From Chloroflexota bacterium (lineage in GTDB: Bacteria; Chloroflexota; Anaerolineae; Anaerolineales; Villigracilaceae), in NCBI GenBank assembly GCA_016234495.1, contig JACRBI010000037.1, forward strand, positions 1 through 64,000: a stretch of 64,000 nt of DNA, given 5' to 3'. A model generated the notes under the pieces. The model was not told the origin of the DNA, searched no databases, and saw nothing but the letters and a program-made list of their open reading frames with translations. The position numbers were made by a program, and so were the translations under genes. Each line of letters begins with the position of its first letter. Within the stretch, counting starts at the first letter, position 1. Positions 1-9,517 of this stretch are shown here, one piece after another.

Positions 1-10
1 GTGAAATTGT

Positions 11-130
11 CCCTTGGTGATTTGAGCGACGTGGGTACACCCGGTCCCATACCGAACCCGGTAGTTAAGCACGTCAGCGCCGATGGTACTTGGAGGGCGA
101 CCTCCTGGGAGAGTAGGTCATTGCCAAGGG
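11..130 (+). rRNA. rrf: 5S ribosomal RNA
   Basis: The ends pair to form helix I: CCTTGGTGA at 12-20 and TTGCCAAGG at 121-129. Between them are the usual 5S landmarks, including CCGAACCCGGTAGTTAAG at 52-69 in loop B and helix III, and GGGAGAGTAGGTCA at 107-120. The total of about 120 nt matches the family. The exact ends are uncertain by a few bases. No 16S or 23S is visible, so it may be the end of an rRNA operon that starts before the window, or a detached 5S gene. Confidence 0.95.
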
Positions 131-148
131 GCTTTTCTTTTTAACATA

Positions 149-179
149 ACACGCGCGGGATTTTTCCATCCGCGCGTGT
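149..179 (+). terminator. Hairpin after 5S rRNA
   Basis: A perfect 10-bp inverted repeat, ACACGCGCGG at 149-158 and CCGCGCGTGT at 170-179, encloses an 11-nt loop. It sits directly after the T-rich stretch (133-142) that follows the 5S gene. There is no T-run after the hairpin itself, so it could be a terminator of unusual form or a processing or leader structure ahead of rpsU. Confidence 0.45.
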
Positions 180-215
180 GTTGTGTATAACCCCTTTGGA
201 AAGAAGGTGATTTCG

Positions 216-416
216 TTGGCTTCAGTACATTTACGCAATGGCGAGTCTCAGGACTCTTTGCTCAAACGCTTTCGTAAAAAGATTGTCAAGAGCGGCATCT
301 TGAGCACCATCCGCAACAAGCGCTGGTTCATCTCGAAGAGTGAAACCCGCCGCATGGATAAGAAAAAAGCGATTCGACGCAGCAATAAGAAACGGTCCTT
401 CAAGGATAACGAATAG
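216..416 (+). CDS. rpsU: Ribosomal protein bS21, copy 1
   Basis: This is a 66-residue basic small-subunit protein. The segment [20 protein letters not shown] followed by a Lys/Arg-rich tail is typical of bS21, which sits near the anti-Shine-Dalgarno region of 16S rRNA. I place the start at TTG 216 because AAGGTGAT at 204-211 is complementary to the 16S 3' end and stands at the right distance. The upstream GTG at 207 lies inside that site, and the GTG at 183 has no ribosome-binding site. The second copy at 1048 has the same arrangement, which supports the choice. infA follows after 14 nt, so the two genes form a unit. The tail after residue 45 differs from copy 2. Confidence 0.85.
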   Translation: MASVHLRNGESQDSLLKRFRKKIVKSGILSTIRNKRWFISKSETRRMDKKKAIRRSNKKRSFKDNE

Positions 417-430
417 ACCGGGAGGCGTGT

Positions 431-679
431 ATGACGAAAGAAGAAGGCAAAATTAAAGTGGACGGTCTTGTGATCGAAGCCCTGCCCGGGACTCAGTTCC
501 GTGTGCGGCTCGATAATGGACATGAAGTGCTCGCTTATCTCTCAGGGAAAATGCGAAAACATTACATCCGTATTTTGCTGGGCGATCATGTCTCCATGGA
601 GATGTCTCCGTACGATCTGACCCGCGCCCGCATCACCTTCCGTCAACGCAAGAACGCGCCAGTTTCCACCAGCAGTTAG
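431..679 (+). CDS. infA: Translation initiation factor IF-1, copy 1
   Basis: This 82-residue S1/OB-fold protein matches IF-1 over its whole length: [19 protein letters not shown], then [18 protein letters not shown], then [15 protein letters not shown]-1 binds the 30S A site during initiation. GGGAGG at 420-425 precedes ATG 431. It is paired with rpsU upstream and followed by a strong terminator at 702. It differs from copy 2 at a few positions (Leu/Val in the third strand region, Ser/Ala after GDHV) and in the last eight residues. No function beyond canonical IF-1 can be assigned to either copy. Confidence 0.95.
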   Translation: MTKEEGKIKVDGLVIEALPGTQFRVRLDNGHEVLAYLSGKMRKHYIRILLGDHVSMEMSPYDLTRARITFRQRKNAPVSTSS

Positions 680-701
680 TTTTTCAATTTGAATGCCTCG
701 A

Positions 702-731
702 AGCCCTCTGTGAGTACGGAGGGCTTTTTTT
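702..731 (+). terminator. Rho-independent terminator of rpsU-infA copy 1
   Basis: The stem is AGCCCTC at 702-708 with GAGGGCT at 719-725, followed by a run of seven T. It ends the first rpsU-infA unit, so the second unit must have its own promoter. Confidence 0.9.
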
Positions 732-844
732 ATGCGAGGATGAATCGGGGAGTGGAAGTTTGGGATGTGCGACCAGCCTGCGGGTCGGCTTGATCCGTTT
801 TAGGGGATGGGAAACCTGATAATATCGAAATTCCAGAAAAAATC

Positions 845-873
845 TTTTCATCTGTGAATGTATCGTGTATAAT
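845..873 (+). promoter_or_regulatory. Promoter for rpsU-infA copy 2
   Basis: TTTTCA at 845-850 is followed after 17 nt by a perfect TATAAT at 868-873. It lies downstream of the copy-1 terminator and 175 bp upstream of the second rpsU, which would give a long leader of about 165 nt. The -35 is only a partial match to TTGACA. Confidence 0.6.
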
Positions 874-987
874 GCCGATAAAGTTTCGGCGCGCGGCATT
901 TATGCTGCTGATTTTGAAACGAGGAGTGTGAAGCGCATCGTTTGATCCTTTGGTCATCTAGTTCGTTTCCGACCTTGTTTGAAATGC

Positions 988-1022
988 CTCGACCGATTCT
1001 TGAGATGGTCGAGCTTTTTATT
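988..1022 (+). terminator. Terminator-like hairpin in leader of rpsU copy 2
   Basis: CTCGACC at 988-994 pairs with GGTCGAG at 1007-1013 and is followed by CTTTTTATTTT. It lies between the proposed promoter (845-873) and the rpsU start at 1048. It has the form of an attenuator, but no competing anti-terminator structure was identified by eye. The rest of the 732-1047 spacer shows nothing else recognisable. Confidence 0.55.
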
Positions 1023-1047
1023 TTCAGAAGGAAAGTAGGTGATTTCA

Positions 1048-1245
1048 TTGGGTTCAGTCCATTTACGCAACGGTGAGTCGCAGGATTCCCTGCTCAAACG
1101 CTTCCGCAAAAAGGTTGTCAAGAGCGGCGTTTTGAGCACCATCCGCAACAAGCGCTGGTTTATTTCCAAGAGCGAAACCCGCCGCATGGAAAAAAAGAAG
1201 GCAATTCGGCGTATGAAACGGAAATCATTCAAGGATACGGAATAG
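1048..1245 (+). CDS. rpsU: Ribosomal protein bS21, copy 2
   Basis: This 65-residue bS21 paralogue is nearly identical to copy 1 up to about residue 45, then diverges in the basic tail. The start is taken as TTG 1048, with AGGTGAT at 1037-1043 as a seven-base match to the anti-Shine-Dalgarno. The alternative GTG at 1039 lies inside that site. infA copy 2 begins 13 nt after its stop. Whether the two bS21 copies are used under different conditions cannot be read from sequence, but their upstream regions are entirely different, so separate regulation is plausible. Confidence 0.85.
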   Translation: MGSVHLRNGESQDSLLKRFRKKVVKSGVLSTIRNKRWFISKSETRRMEKKKAIRRMKRKSFKDTE

Positions 1246-1258
1246 TTCAGAGGCGTGT

Positions 1259-1507
1259 ATGACAAAAGAAGAAGGCAAAATCAAAGTTGATGGAGTTGTG
1301 ATCGAAGCCCTGCCCGGGACGCAGTTCCGCGTGCGGCTCGATAACGGGCACGAGGTGCTGGCCTACCTCTCAGGGAAAATGCGCAAGCATTATATTCGCA
1401 TCCTTTTGGGGGACCATGTTGCGATGGAAATGTCGCCCTACGACCTGACCCGCGCCCGCATCACTTTCCGCCAGCGAAAGAACGCCTCTGCGCCTGTCGA
1501 AAGTTAG
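1259..1507 (+). CDS. infA: Translation initiation factor IF-1, copy 2
   Basis: This 82-residue IF-1 has the same OB-fold segments as copy 1 and the same start context (AGAGGCG upstream of ATG 1259). Only a few substitutions and a rearranged C-terminal tail separate the two proteins. It is the last gene before a bidirectional terminator at 1529-1561 shared with the convergent dihydroorotate dehydrogenase-like gene. Confidence 0.95.
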   Translation: MTKEEGKIKVDGVVIEALPGTQFRVRLDNGHEVLAYLSGKMRKHYIRILLGDHVAMEMSPYDLTRARITFRQRKNASAPVES

Positions 1508-1528
1508 TTTTCATTTTTTTTTGAAATA

Positions 1529-1561
1529 AAAAGTCCTCCGTTTTTCGCGGAGGACTTTTTT
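1529..1561. terminator. Bidirectional terminator
   Basis: AGTCCTCCG at 1532-1540 pairs with CGGAGGACT at 1548-1556. A-rich sequence precedes it and a T-run follows, so it can act on both strands. It separates infA copy 2 (plus) from the convergent gene ending at 1564. Confidence 0.9.
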
Positions 1562-1563
1562 GT

Positions 1564-2561
<998 letters not shown>

Positions 2562-2565
<4 letters not shown>

Positions 2566-5500
2566 GACTTGTTCTCCTCGCCGCCGTTCCCATAGTGCAT
2601 TGACGCCATCTGCTGGTAGAGCGTCCAGCGTGACTTGGCATCCTTTTGCGCTTCCTTCATTAATTGTTCCGCGCGGACTTCATCGATTTGAGTGAGCATC
2701 TTGTAGCGCGTTTCGTTGTAGGCATATTGTGAGATCGGAATGCTCGGTTCCTTCGATTCGATCACGAGCGGATTCTTGCCTTCTTCGATCAGGCGCGGAT
2801 CGTAACGGAACATCGGCCAGTGACCGGACTGCACCGCGAGTTTTTGCTGCTCAAGTCCCTTGGCCATGTCATAGCCGTGCGCGATGCAGTGGCTGTACGC
2901 GATGACCAGCGACGGCCCATCATAGGATTCAGCTTCGATCAATGCGCGCAGGGTTTGCTGATCGTTCGCACCCATGGCGATTTTCGCCACATAGACATAG
3001 CCGTACGACATCGCGATCAGGCCGAGGTCTTTCTTCGGCATTCCCTTGCCGCCCATTGCAAACTTGGCGACTGCCGCGCGCGGCGTGGACTTGCTGGATT
3101 GTCCGCCGGTGTTTGAATACACTTCGGTATCCAGCACGAGGATGTTCACGTTGCGTCCCGAAGCCATCACGTGATCCAGGCCGCCGTAGCCGATGTCGTA
3201 TGCCCAGCCGTCGCCGCCGATGATCCAGACCGATTTCTTGACGAGATTATCCGCGAGGCTGATCAAATCTTTGGCGCGGCTGTCAGTGGATTTTGAGAGT
3301 TTATTTTTCAGCTCGGCTACTCGTTCACGCTGAGCCTCAATTCCTGCTTCGTCGCTTTGATTCGCGTTCACGATCGCATTCACAAAATCCGGGCTTAATT
3401 CTTTTTCAAAAATCCTCACCAGTTCAAGCGCATATTCCTGTTGCTTGTCAATTGTCAGGCGCATACCCAGACCAAACTCGGCGTTGTCTTCAAACAATGA
3501 GTTTGACCATGCGGGGCCGCGTCCCTTCGAGTCGACAGCCCAAGGAGTGGTGGGCAGGTTGCCGCCGTAAATGGATGAACAACCGGTCGCATTTGCAATC
3601 ACCGAGCGGTCGCCGAAAAGCTGCGAGACCAGCTTCACGTAGGGCGTCTCGCCGCAGCCCGCGCACGCGCCGCTAAACTCGAACAGCGGTCGCAGCAATT
3701 GCGAATTCTTGATCGTGCCGGGGTTGAATAATTTTTTATCCATGTCTGGGATATTCATGAAGAAATCCCAGTTCTTTGCTTCGGCTTCGCGCAACGCAGG
3801 CTGAGGCGCCATGTTGATCGCCTTGCGCCCGACAGCGCTCTTATCCTTCACAGGGCAAACTTCCACGCACAGGGTACAGCCCGTGCAATCCTCGGGCGCG
3901 ACCTGCACCGTGTAGGCATAGCCCGCCGAGAACTCCTTAAATTTGGAAGGCGTGTGCTTGAAGGTCTCAGGCGCGCCAGCCAATAATTTTTCATCGTACA
4001 CTTTGTGGCGGATGACCGCGTGCGGACAAACCATCACACACTTGCCGCATTGGATGCACAAACTTTCCTCCCAAACAGGAATATCCAGCGCGAGATTGCG
4101 CTTTTCCCATTGCGTCGTGCCAAGCGGATATGTCCCATCCACAGGCATGGCAGACACGGGCAGATTATCGCCATCGAAACCGATCATCGGTCCAAGCACA
4201 TTGCGGACGAAATCAGGCGCATCATTCGGGACCGGGGAGCGGCGCGTCATCTTTGAGCTGATCGCCGCCGGGACATTGACCTCATAAAGATTCGCGACAG
4301 TTGCATCCACAGCTTCGAAATTCTTCTTCACCACCGCTTCGCCGCGTTTGCCATACGTCTTTTCGATGGCATGTTTGATCTCTTCAATCGCCTGTTCCCG
4401 CGGAAGCACACCGGAGATGGCGAAGAACGCAGTCTGCATGATGGTGTTGACGCGCTGCCCCATACCTGTCTTTTCAGCCACATCATAGCCGTTGATGACA
4501 TAAAACTTGAGTTTCTTTTCGATGATCGCCGACTGCACTTCGCTCGGCAGCGTATCCCAAACTTCATCCTTGTTGGACAGGCTGTTAAGCAGGAAGACCG
4601 CGCCCTCTTTGGCATATTTCAGCATGTCAAAACGCTCAAGGAAATTAAACTGGTGGCAGGCGACAAAGTTTGCCTGATTCGGCTCGATAAGATATGGAGC
4701 GTGAATTGGCTGTGATCCAAAGCGCAGGTGAGAGGTCGTCATCTGACCGGATTTCTTCGAGTCGTACACAAAGTAGCCTTGCGCGAAATTATCCGTCTCT
4801 TCGCCGATGATCTTGATCGAGTTCTTGTTCGCGCCTACTGTGCCGTCTGAGCCGAGACCGAAGAACAGACAGCGCACAGTTTCAGCATGTTCAATGGAGA
4901 AGGAAGCATCCACATCGAGGCTGGTGTGAGATACATCATCGTTAATGCCGACCGTGAAGTGATTCTTGGGTTCGGGTTTCTTCAATTCATCCAAAGCCGC
5001 TTTCAGCATGGCCGGAGTGAATTCCTTGGAGGAAAGCCCATACCGTCCGCCAATTGCTTTGACGTTCGACCTTTGCCCTTCGACAAGCGAATTTACAACA
5101 TCCATGTAAAGCGGCTCGCCCATGGAGCCTGGTTCCTTGGTGCGGTCGAGGACAACAACGCTCTTCACGGATTTGGGCAGCGCCTTGATGAAATATTCCA
5201 CCGAAAACGGGCGATACAAGCGGACTTTCAGCAAGCCGACCTTCTCGCCTTTTTCCACGAGGTAGTTGACTGTCGCTTCGGCTGTATCCGCGCCTGAACC
5301 CATGAGGATCACCACGCGTTCCGCGTCGGGGTGGCCGACATAATCAAACAAGTTGTAATGCCTGCCAGTGACTTGCGCGAATTTGTCCATCATTTCCTGC
5401 ACGATGGCGGGAGTCGCCGCGTAATATGGGTTGACCGTTTCGCGCGCCTGGAAGTACACATCGGGGTTTTGAGCCGTGCCGCGCAGGACGGGATGCTCAG

Positions 5501-6128
5501 GCGTGAGTCCTCTCGCTCGATGGGCACGCACCAGCTCCTCGTCCAGAAGCGACCGCAGTTCTTCATCCGTAATCTGGAAGATCTTGGCTACTTCGTGCGA
5601 AGTTCTAAATCCGTCAAAGAAATGAATGAAGGGGATGCGGCTCTTGAGCGTGGAGGTCTGCGCGATGGCGGCGAAATCGTGCGCCTCCTGAACAGATGCC
5701 GAACCGAGCAATGCCCAGCCTGTTTGACGCACAGCCATCACATCCTGATGATCGCCGAAGATCGAAAGTCCCTGCGCCGCAAGCGAACGCGCGGCAACAT
5801 GGAAGACTGTGCTGGTGAGTTCGCCCGCGATCTTGTACATGTTGGGGATCATTAACAATAAACCTTGCGAAGCGGTGAACGTGGTGGTCAGCGCGCCGGT
5901 TTGTAGCGCGCCATGCACCGCGCCAGCCGCGCCGCCTTCTGATTGCATTTCAATTACCGCGGGGATCGTGCCCCAAAGATTCTTCTTGCCTTTTGAAGTC
6001 CACTCGTCTGCGAATTCGCCCATGGCTGAGGATGGGGTGATTGGGTAAATGGCGATCACTTCGCTCAAGCGATGCGCCACTGATGCGGTGGCTTCATTGC
6101 CATCAATGGTAACTACAGGTCGTTTCAT
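2562..6128 (-). CDS. nifJ: Pyruvate:ferredoxin (flavodoxin) oxidoreductase
   Basis: The 1188-residue single-chain enzyme has the usual family length. It oxidises pyruvate to acetyl-CoA and CO2 and passes electrons to ferredoxin or flavodoxin in the cytoplasm. [16 protein letters not shown] near residue 28 marks the N-terminal pyruvate/TPP domain. [13 protein letters not shown] near 690 and [13 protein letters not shown] near 746 bind two 4Fe-4S clusters, and CAGCGETPY near 822 supplies cysteines for the cluster near [15 protein letters not shown] near 974 and [13 protein letters not shown] bind TPP and magnesium. AAAGGAG lies just upstream of ATG 6128. The enzyme is oxygen-sensitive in most hosts and points to an anaerobic or facultative lifestyle. 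Confidence 0.97.
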
Positions 6129-6270
6129 TATTAATTACTCCTTTAGGAATATCTTCAACCTACAAGTTTATCACCCCTGTGCGCATTGGTTAGTTATGAA
6201 TGACCCGAATATCCCTGAGAGTTGTCATATTTTGGACAAGAATTGTAGAAATAACAAAGGCAAATGCTTT

Positions 6271-6366
6271 ACCACGAAGCACACAACACTTGCACCGCGC
6301 TGCGTTCGGTGCAGTGCAGGTGAGAGCATGAAGGAAAATCTTTTAAACCTTCGTGCTCTTTGTGGA
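6271..6366. repeat. Dispersed intergenic repeat, CCACGAAG type
   Basis: The spacer upstream of nifJ starts with ACCACGAAG (6271-6279) and ends with CCTTCGTGCTCTTTGTGG (6348-6365), an imperfect inverted repeat with an inner hairpin GCACCG/CGGTGC. A related sequence sits between parA and parB (26726-26796). No gene is visible in 6129-6377. Confidence 0.5.
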
Positions 6367-6377
6367 TAATGGTTTTA

Positions 6378-6905
6378 TTATTTCAAATGCGACTTTGCCA
6401 GCAGCAGCGCCGCCAGCGACTTGGCATCCGGCATCTCGCCTCTTTCTGCCATTTGAACTGCCTCTGCAAAAGGAATTTTTTCTACGCTGAGAAATTCATC
6501 CGCATCCGCTTCGAGCGGATCGTGCCTCAACTCACGCGCAAGATAGACATGCATGAACTCGGTTGAATATCCGGGCGCGAGATAAAAGTCGCCGATCTTT
6601 TCGATTCTGTCTGCGGCAAAGCCTGTCTCTTCGCGGATCTCGCGCGCGGCACACACCGCCGGGTCCTCGCCTTCTTCCAAAGTTCCTGCGGGCAGTTCGA
6701 GCAAATCCATGCCTGCCGCATGACGATACTGCCTCACAAAAAGCAGATCGCCGTTTTTATCCACAGGCACGATGATGACCGACCCGCCGTGTTCGATGAT
6801 ATCTAATTTAGTTTCTTTTCCATCTGGCGTTTTGAGATGGTCGCGGCGGATTAAAAAAGCGCGGCCTTTGAGCAAAGTTTCTGAGCGAATTAATTCAAAT
6901 GGCAT
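6378..6905 (-). CDS. Nudix hydrolase, ADP-ribose pyrophosphatase type
   Basis: The protein has about 175 residues and a perfect Nudix box, GTLEEGEDPAVCAAREIREE followed by TGF, matching G-x5-E-x7-REUXEEXGU. The spacing after the box and the upstream ELPAG resemble ADP-ribose pyrophosphatases (NudF type), which split ADP-ribose into AMP and ribose 5-phosphate. The start at 6905 (MPFELI) is chosen because AAGGAGA lies just upstream. A longer frame beginning at 6938 has no such site. It lies downstream of the LysM gene's terminator, so it is probably transcribed on its own. Substrate is by family resemblance only. Confidence 0.9.
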   Translation of the reverse strand: MPFELIRSETLLKGRAFLIRRDHLKTPDGKETKLDIIEHGGSVIIVPVDKNGDLLFVRQYRHAAGMDLLELPAGTLEEGEDPAVCAAREIREETGFAADRIEKIGDFYLAPGYSTEFMHVYLARELRHDPLEADADEFLSVEKIPFAEAVQMAERGEMPDAKSLAALLLAKSHLK

Positions 6906-6923
6906 GGTGCTCTCCTTGTAACA

Positions 6924-6956
6924 AAAAAGCCCAGGCATTTGCCTGGGCTTTTGATT
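6924..6956 (-). terminator. Terminator of the LysM lipoprotein gene
   Basis: AAAAGCCCAGGC (6925-6936) and GCCTGGGCTTTT (6941-6952) form a 12-bp stem with a short loop. On the minus strand it is followed by a T-run and lies 10 bp past the stop at 6963. Confidence 0.9.
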
Positions 6957-6962
6957 TTCAAA

Positions 6963-7715
6963 CTAGGGGATTTGTAACTTTTGCCCAGCCGTCAATTTTG
7001 CTGAGACGGCAATCCCGTTTGCAGATGCGATCGCCTCGGGGTAAACATTCCCGTATTTACAGGCTACGCTGTAAACTGTTTCGGTTGAGGAAACAACTGT
7101 GTAGGTCGCCGGGTGCGCGGCCAATGCGCCGCCACCGGGGAATGCTCCGCTTTGGGGGATGGTCAACTTGTCGCCGACTGAATACAGGTCAGGGGAGGTT
7201 AGTCCGCTTGCGGCAAGCAGGGCTTCCGGGTCTACGTTGAAGCGGCGCGCAATGCAATAGGGGAATTCTCCGGCCTGTAGAATATAAGTCGCCGGACGCG
7301 GACCGGGAGTGAATGGTGCGCCAGTGGCGCCCGGAGTGACAACCACCGGAGTTGTGGCGGTTGAGCCGCCAGCTGCGTTGGTGGGTGTGCCAACAGCATG
7401 TGCATCGGTCGTGGGGGCGGATGTTCCCCCTGCTTCAGGAGTGGTGTGCGCGTCAGTTGTTGTAATTGCCTGCGGTGTGGCGGGGGTGCCGTGGCTTGCC
7501 TCAGCCGTTTGCGCCGCCGCAGTCTGCTTTGCAAATTCCTCGATCATTGCCATTGGATTTTCAACAGAAGGCATGGGTGAAACGAACAACCCGGTTGCGA
7601 TCAATGTCGGTGTTGCCTCTGGCGCATTTGATAGTGATTGCGTGCATGCGGAGATCAACAAGGTTGAAATCATGAAAATTGAGATGACCAGCAGGACGCG
7701 TTGTTTATTACTCAT
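6963..7715 (-). CDS. LysM-domain lipoprotein
   Basis: This 250-residue exported protein begins with a type II signal peptide ending in the lipobox LISAC (Cys24). A low-complexity Thr/Ala/Pro-rich spacer (about residues 35-140) follows, then two LysM repeats near 143-190 and 203-250 (TYILQAGEFPYCIARRF and TYTVVSSTETVYSVACKYG). LysM domains bind N-acetylglucosamine polymers such as peptidoglycan. GAGGAG upstream of ATG 7715 supports the start. It is probably membrane-anchored and reaches into the cell wall. The exact role is unknown. Confidence 0.9.
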   Translation of the reverse strand: MSNKQRVLLVISIFMISTLLISACTQSLSNAPEATPTLIATGLFVSPMPSVENPMAMIEEFAKQTAAAQTAEASHGTPATPQAITTTDAHTTPEAGGTSAPTTDAHAVGTPTNAAGGSTATTPVVVTPGATGAPFTPGPRPATYILQAGEFPYCIARRFNVDPEALLAASGLTSPDLYSVGDKLTIPQSGAFPGGGALAAHPATYTVVSSTETVYSVACKYGNVYPEAIASANGIAVSAKLTAGQKLQIP

Positions 7716-7852
7716 GTTTACTCCTCTTACAAGAATTTAAGAGATGGTAGCACATGACCTTTAAAGCGTCAAGGCGTTATGCGCAATGGCGGTTTACATG
7801 CACATTTCAATCTAAAACTATATCTTTTCGCGAACAGTGTTGAATTTTATCC

Positions 7853-8896
7853 TCAATTAAAATGATATTCGAGCGCGCGCCAGACTTCATCACGCCAACA
7901 GGTGTAATTATGTCCGCCGCTGAACTCGCGGCAGGTGACGTCGTATCCGTTTTCGCGCAGGATCGGCTGCAGGCGGCGGTTATCCTCCAACAGCCAGTCA
8001 AAGCGACCGATGTCTATCCAGATTTTTATCCCGCGTGCCTGCCCGGCGCGGATCAAATCCACGGCGGCGAAATCACGCCCCTCCGATTCAAACACGCCCG
8101 ACTGGCTGATGACCTTCCCGAAAATTTCAGGCATCCGCAGCCCGGTGTATATGGACATTAATCCGCCAAATGATGCGCCAAGTACGCCATATGTGCCTTT
8201 GTATTTTGTGGTATCAAGCAGATTTAACTTCCTGCGTGCCAGCGGCAGGATGATGTTATCCAGCCACATGATGGTGGCGTCGGAGCAGGCGTATTCCACC
8301 CCGCGGTAGTCGCCGCCGTTTTGCAGGAAAGCCATTGCAATGGGCTGGATCCGCTTCTCGTAAATGAGGTTGTCCACGATGATGTTTAATTTTCCACGCT
8401 CAAGATAATCTGCGCCATCGTACACTATCAGCAGGGGCACAGGTCCGCTGACAGGCGGATGATAAAGATACACGTCCCGTTGGCCCTCATCTGCCAGCAT
8501 CCACGTATCTACGAGGTGATGGGTCACTTTTCCGCGCCGCACATTTTTCCTGCGGACGGCAAGCTCGGTCGGTGCATGTCCGGGCATGTAAAAGAAATGG
8601 TTGTAATTTCCCACGCCGTTGTAGACGGTATTCCCGTTCAGCGGGTCTTCGATGCGCCGTTTCGTGCGCGGATCATAAAAGGAATATTCCAAATATGCAT
8701 CAGGCGGAAGTTGCAATGAATACACCCACAGGTCTTTTTCGAGGCGCGTCAACTTTTGTGGATGTTCTTCCCACATGTGAATGTCGTCAATCAGGCGCGG
8801 GGCAGATTTTCCCTGCCAGACGAATATGGCCTGATTTCCTTCGATCAGTGGGTTTCCGAGTCTTTTTGTTTTTTCGAGGAGGGGATGATTTTTCAT
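7853..8896 (-). CDS. Esterase of the enterochelin-esterase/esterase D type
   Basis: The product has 347 residues. The N-terminal 100 or so resemble the beta-sandwich module (FVWQGKS, YSLQLPPDAYLEYSFYDP) that precedes Fes-type esterases. The rest is an alpha/beta hydrolase with the nucleophile elbow GASFGG near residue 240, IDIGRFDWLLEDN supplying a likely acidic residue, and a C-terminal SGGHNYTCWRDE with the catalytic His. There is no signal peptide. The start lies 4 nt after the stop of the PEBP gene and lacks a clear ribosome-binding site, so coupling is likely. The substrate is unknown and a siderophore ester is only one possibility. Confidence 0.85.
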   Translation of the reverse strand: MKNHPLLEKTKRLGNPLIEGNQAIFVWQGKSAPRLIDDIHMWEEHPQKLTRLEKDLWVYSLQLPPDAYLEYSFYDPRTKRRIEDPLNGNTVYNGVGNYNHFFYMPGHAPTELAVRRKNVRRGKVTHHLVDTWMLADEGQRDVYLYHPPVSGPVPLLIVYDGADYLERGKLNIIVDNLIYEKRIQPIAMAFLQNGGDYRGVEYACSDATIMWLDNIILPLARRKLNLLDTTKYKGTYGVLGASFGGLMSIYTGLRMPEIFGKVISQSGVFESEGRDFAAVDLIRAGQARGIKIWIDIGRFDWLLEDNRRLQPILRENGYDVTCREFSGGHNYTCWRDEVWRALEYHFN

Positions 8897-8900
8897 GTTC

Positions 8901-9497
8901 TTAATGTTTGAACGTTCCCATCAATTCAACATTTGCAAGGATATGGGCTTCCATAGCCGCGAGCAGCGTTCCCTTGTCCGCGTCTGCGCCGAGGGCGAGC
9001 ATGGAATCCAGCGCGTACAATTTAAAGAAGTAGCGGTGTGTGCCAGAGGGCGGACACGGTCCGTGATAGCCATTTGAACCTGCGGAAGTTATGCCTTGAA
9101 GGCTGCCGTCGCTGAGATTCTGCCCGGCAGGCGCGCCCTCTTTCAGGTCGCGGGTTGAGGCGGGGATGTTGAAGATGATCCAGTGTACCCAGGTTCCCAT
9201 CGGCGCGTCGGGGTCATCCATGATGAGCGCAAAACTTTGCGTGCCGGCCGGCGGCTCGCCCCACGTGAGCGCGGGCGAAACGTCGCGCCCGTCGCAGGAA
9301 AAGTCCGCGGGGATCGCTTCTCCGTTTTTGAAGGCAGGGCTGGAAATTTCAAAAACCATCTTAACCTCCTGTTTGGGTGATTGCGGGGTGAGCGTATCAA
9401 CCGGCTGGACAGGCGCTGTGGCGTTGGGCTGCGTTACCGGCGCCGGCGCGCACGCAGCCAGGATGAGGACGAGAAAGCAGACCAAAATTTTTTTCAT
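8901..9497 (-). CDS. PEBP-family (YbhB/YbcL-like) lipoprotein
   Basis: About 198 residues. ATG 9497 is preferred because GGAAAGGTG lies upstream. An in-frame TTG at 9512 is inside that site. A signal peptide ends at a LAAC lipobox near residue 15. The mature part matches bacterial phosphatidylethanolamine-binding/Raf-kinase-inhibitor-like proteins: DPDAPMGTWVHWIIFNIP around the middle and GPCPPSGTHRYFFKLYALD toward the end, which line the ligand pocket. The biological ligand is not known for these bacterial members. It is probably co-transcribed with the esterase. Confidence 0.93.
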   Translation of the reverse strand: MKKILVCFLVLILAACAPAPVTQPNATAPVQPVDTLTPQSPKQEVKMVFEISSPAFKNGEAIPADFSCDGRDVSPALTWGEPPAGTQSFALIMDDPDAPMGTWVHWIIFNIPASTRDLKEGAPAGQNLSDGSLQGITSAGSNGYHGPCPPSGTHRYFFKLYALDSMLALGADADKGTLLAAMEAHILANVELMGTFKH

Positions 9498-9517
9498 GGC
9501 ACACCTTTCCAAAAAAC

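Noticed and set aside
183-207. Earlier starts for rpsU copy 1 (GTG 183, GTG 207)
   Set aside because: GTG 183 has no ribosome-binding site and GTG 207 lies inside the Shine-Dalgarno AAGGTGAT; copy 2 shows the same TTG arrangement.
248-523. Similar antisense frames over both rpsU-infA copies (also 954-1265)
   Set aside because: Their mutual similarity follows from the conserved sense-strand genes; they have no start signals.
4371-4715. Frames on the plus strand across PFOR, polA and other large genes
   Set aside because: They are shadows of strongly supported genes in other frames, without ribosome-binding sites or recognisable motifs.
6361-6369. A perfect DnaA box (TGTGGATAA, reverse TTATCCACA)
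   Set aside because: It is single, inside a dispersed repeat and without an AT-rich unwinding element or dnaA/dnaN nearby, so no origin is called.
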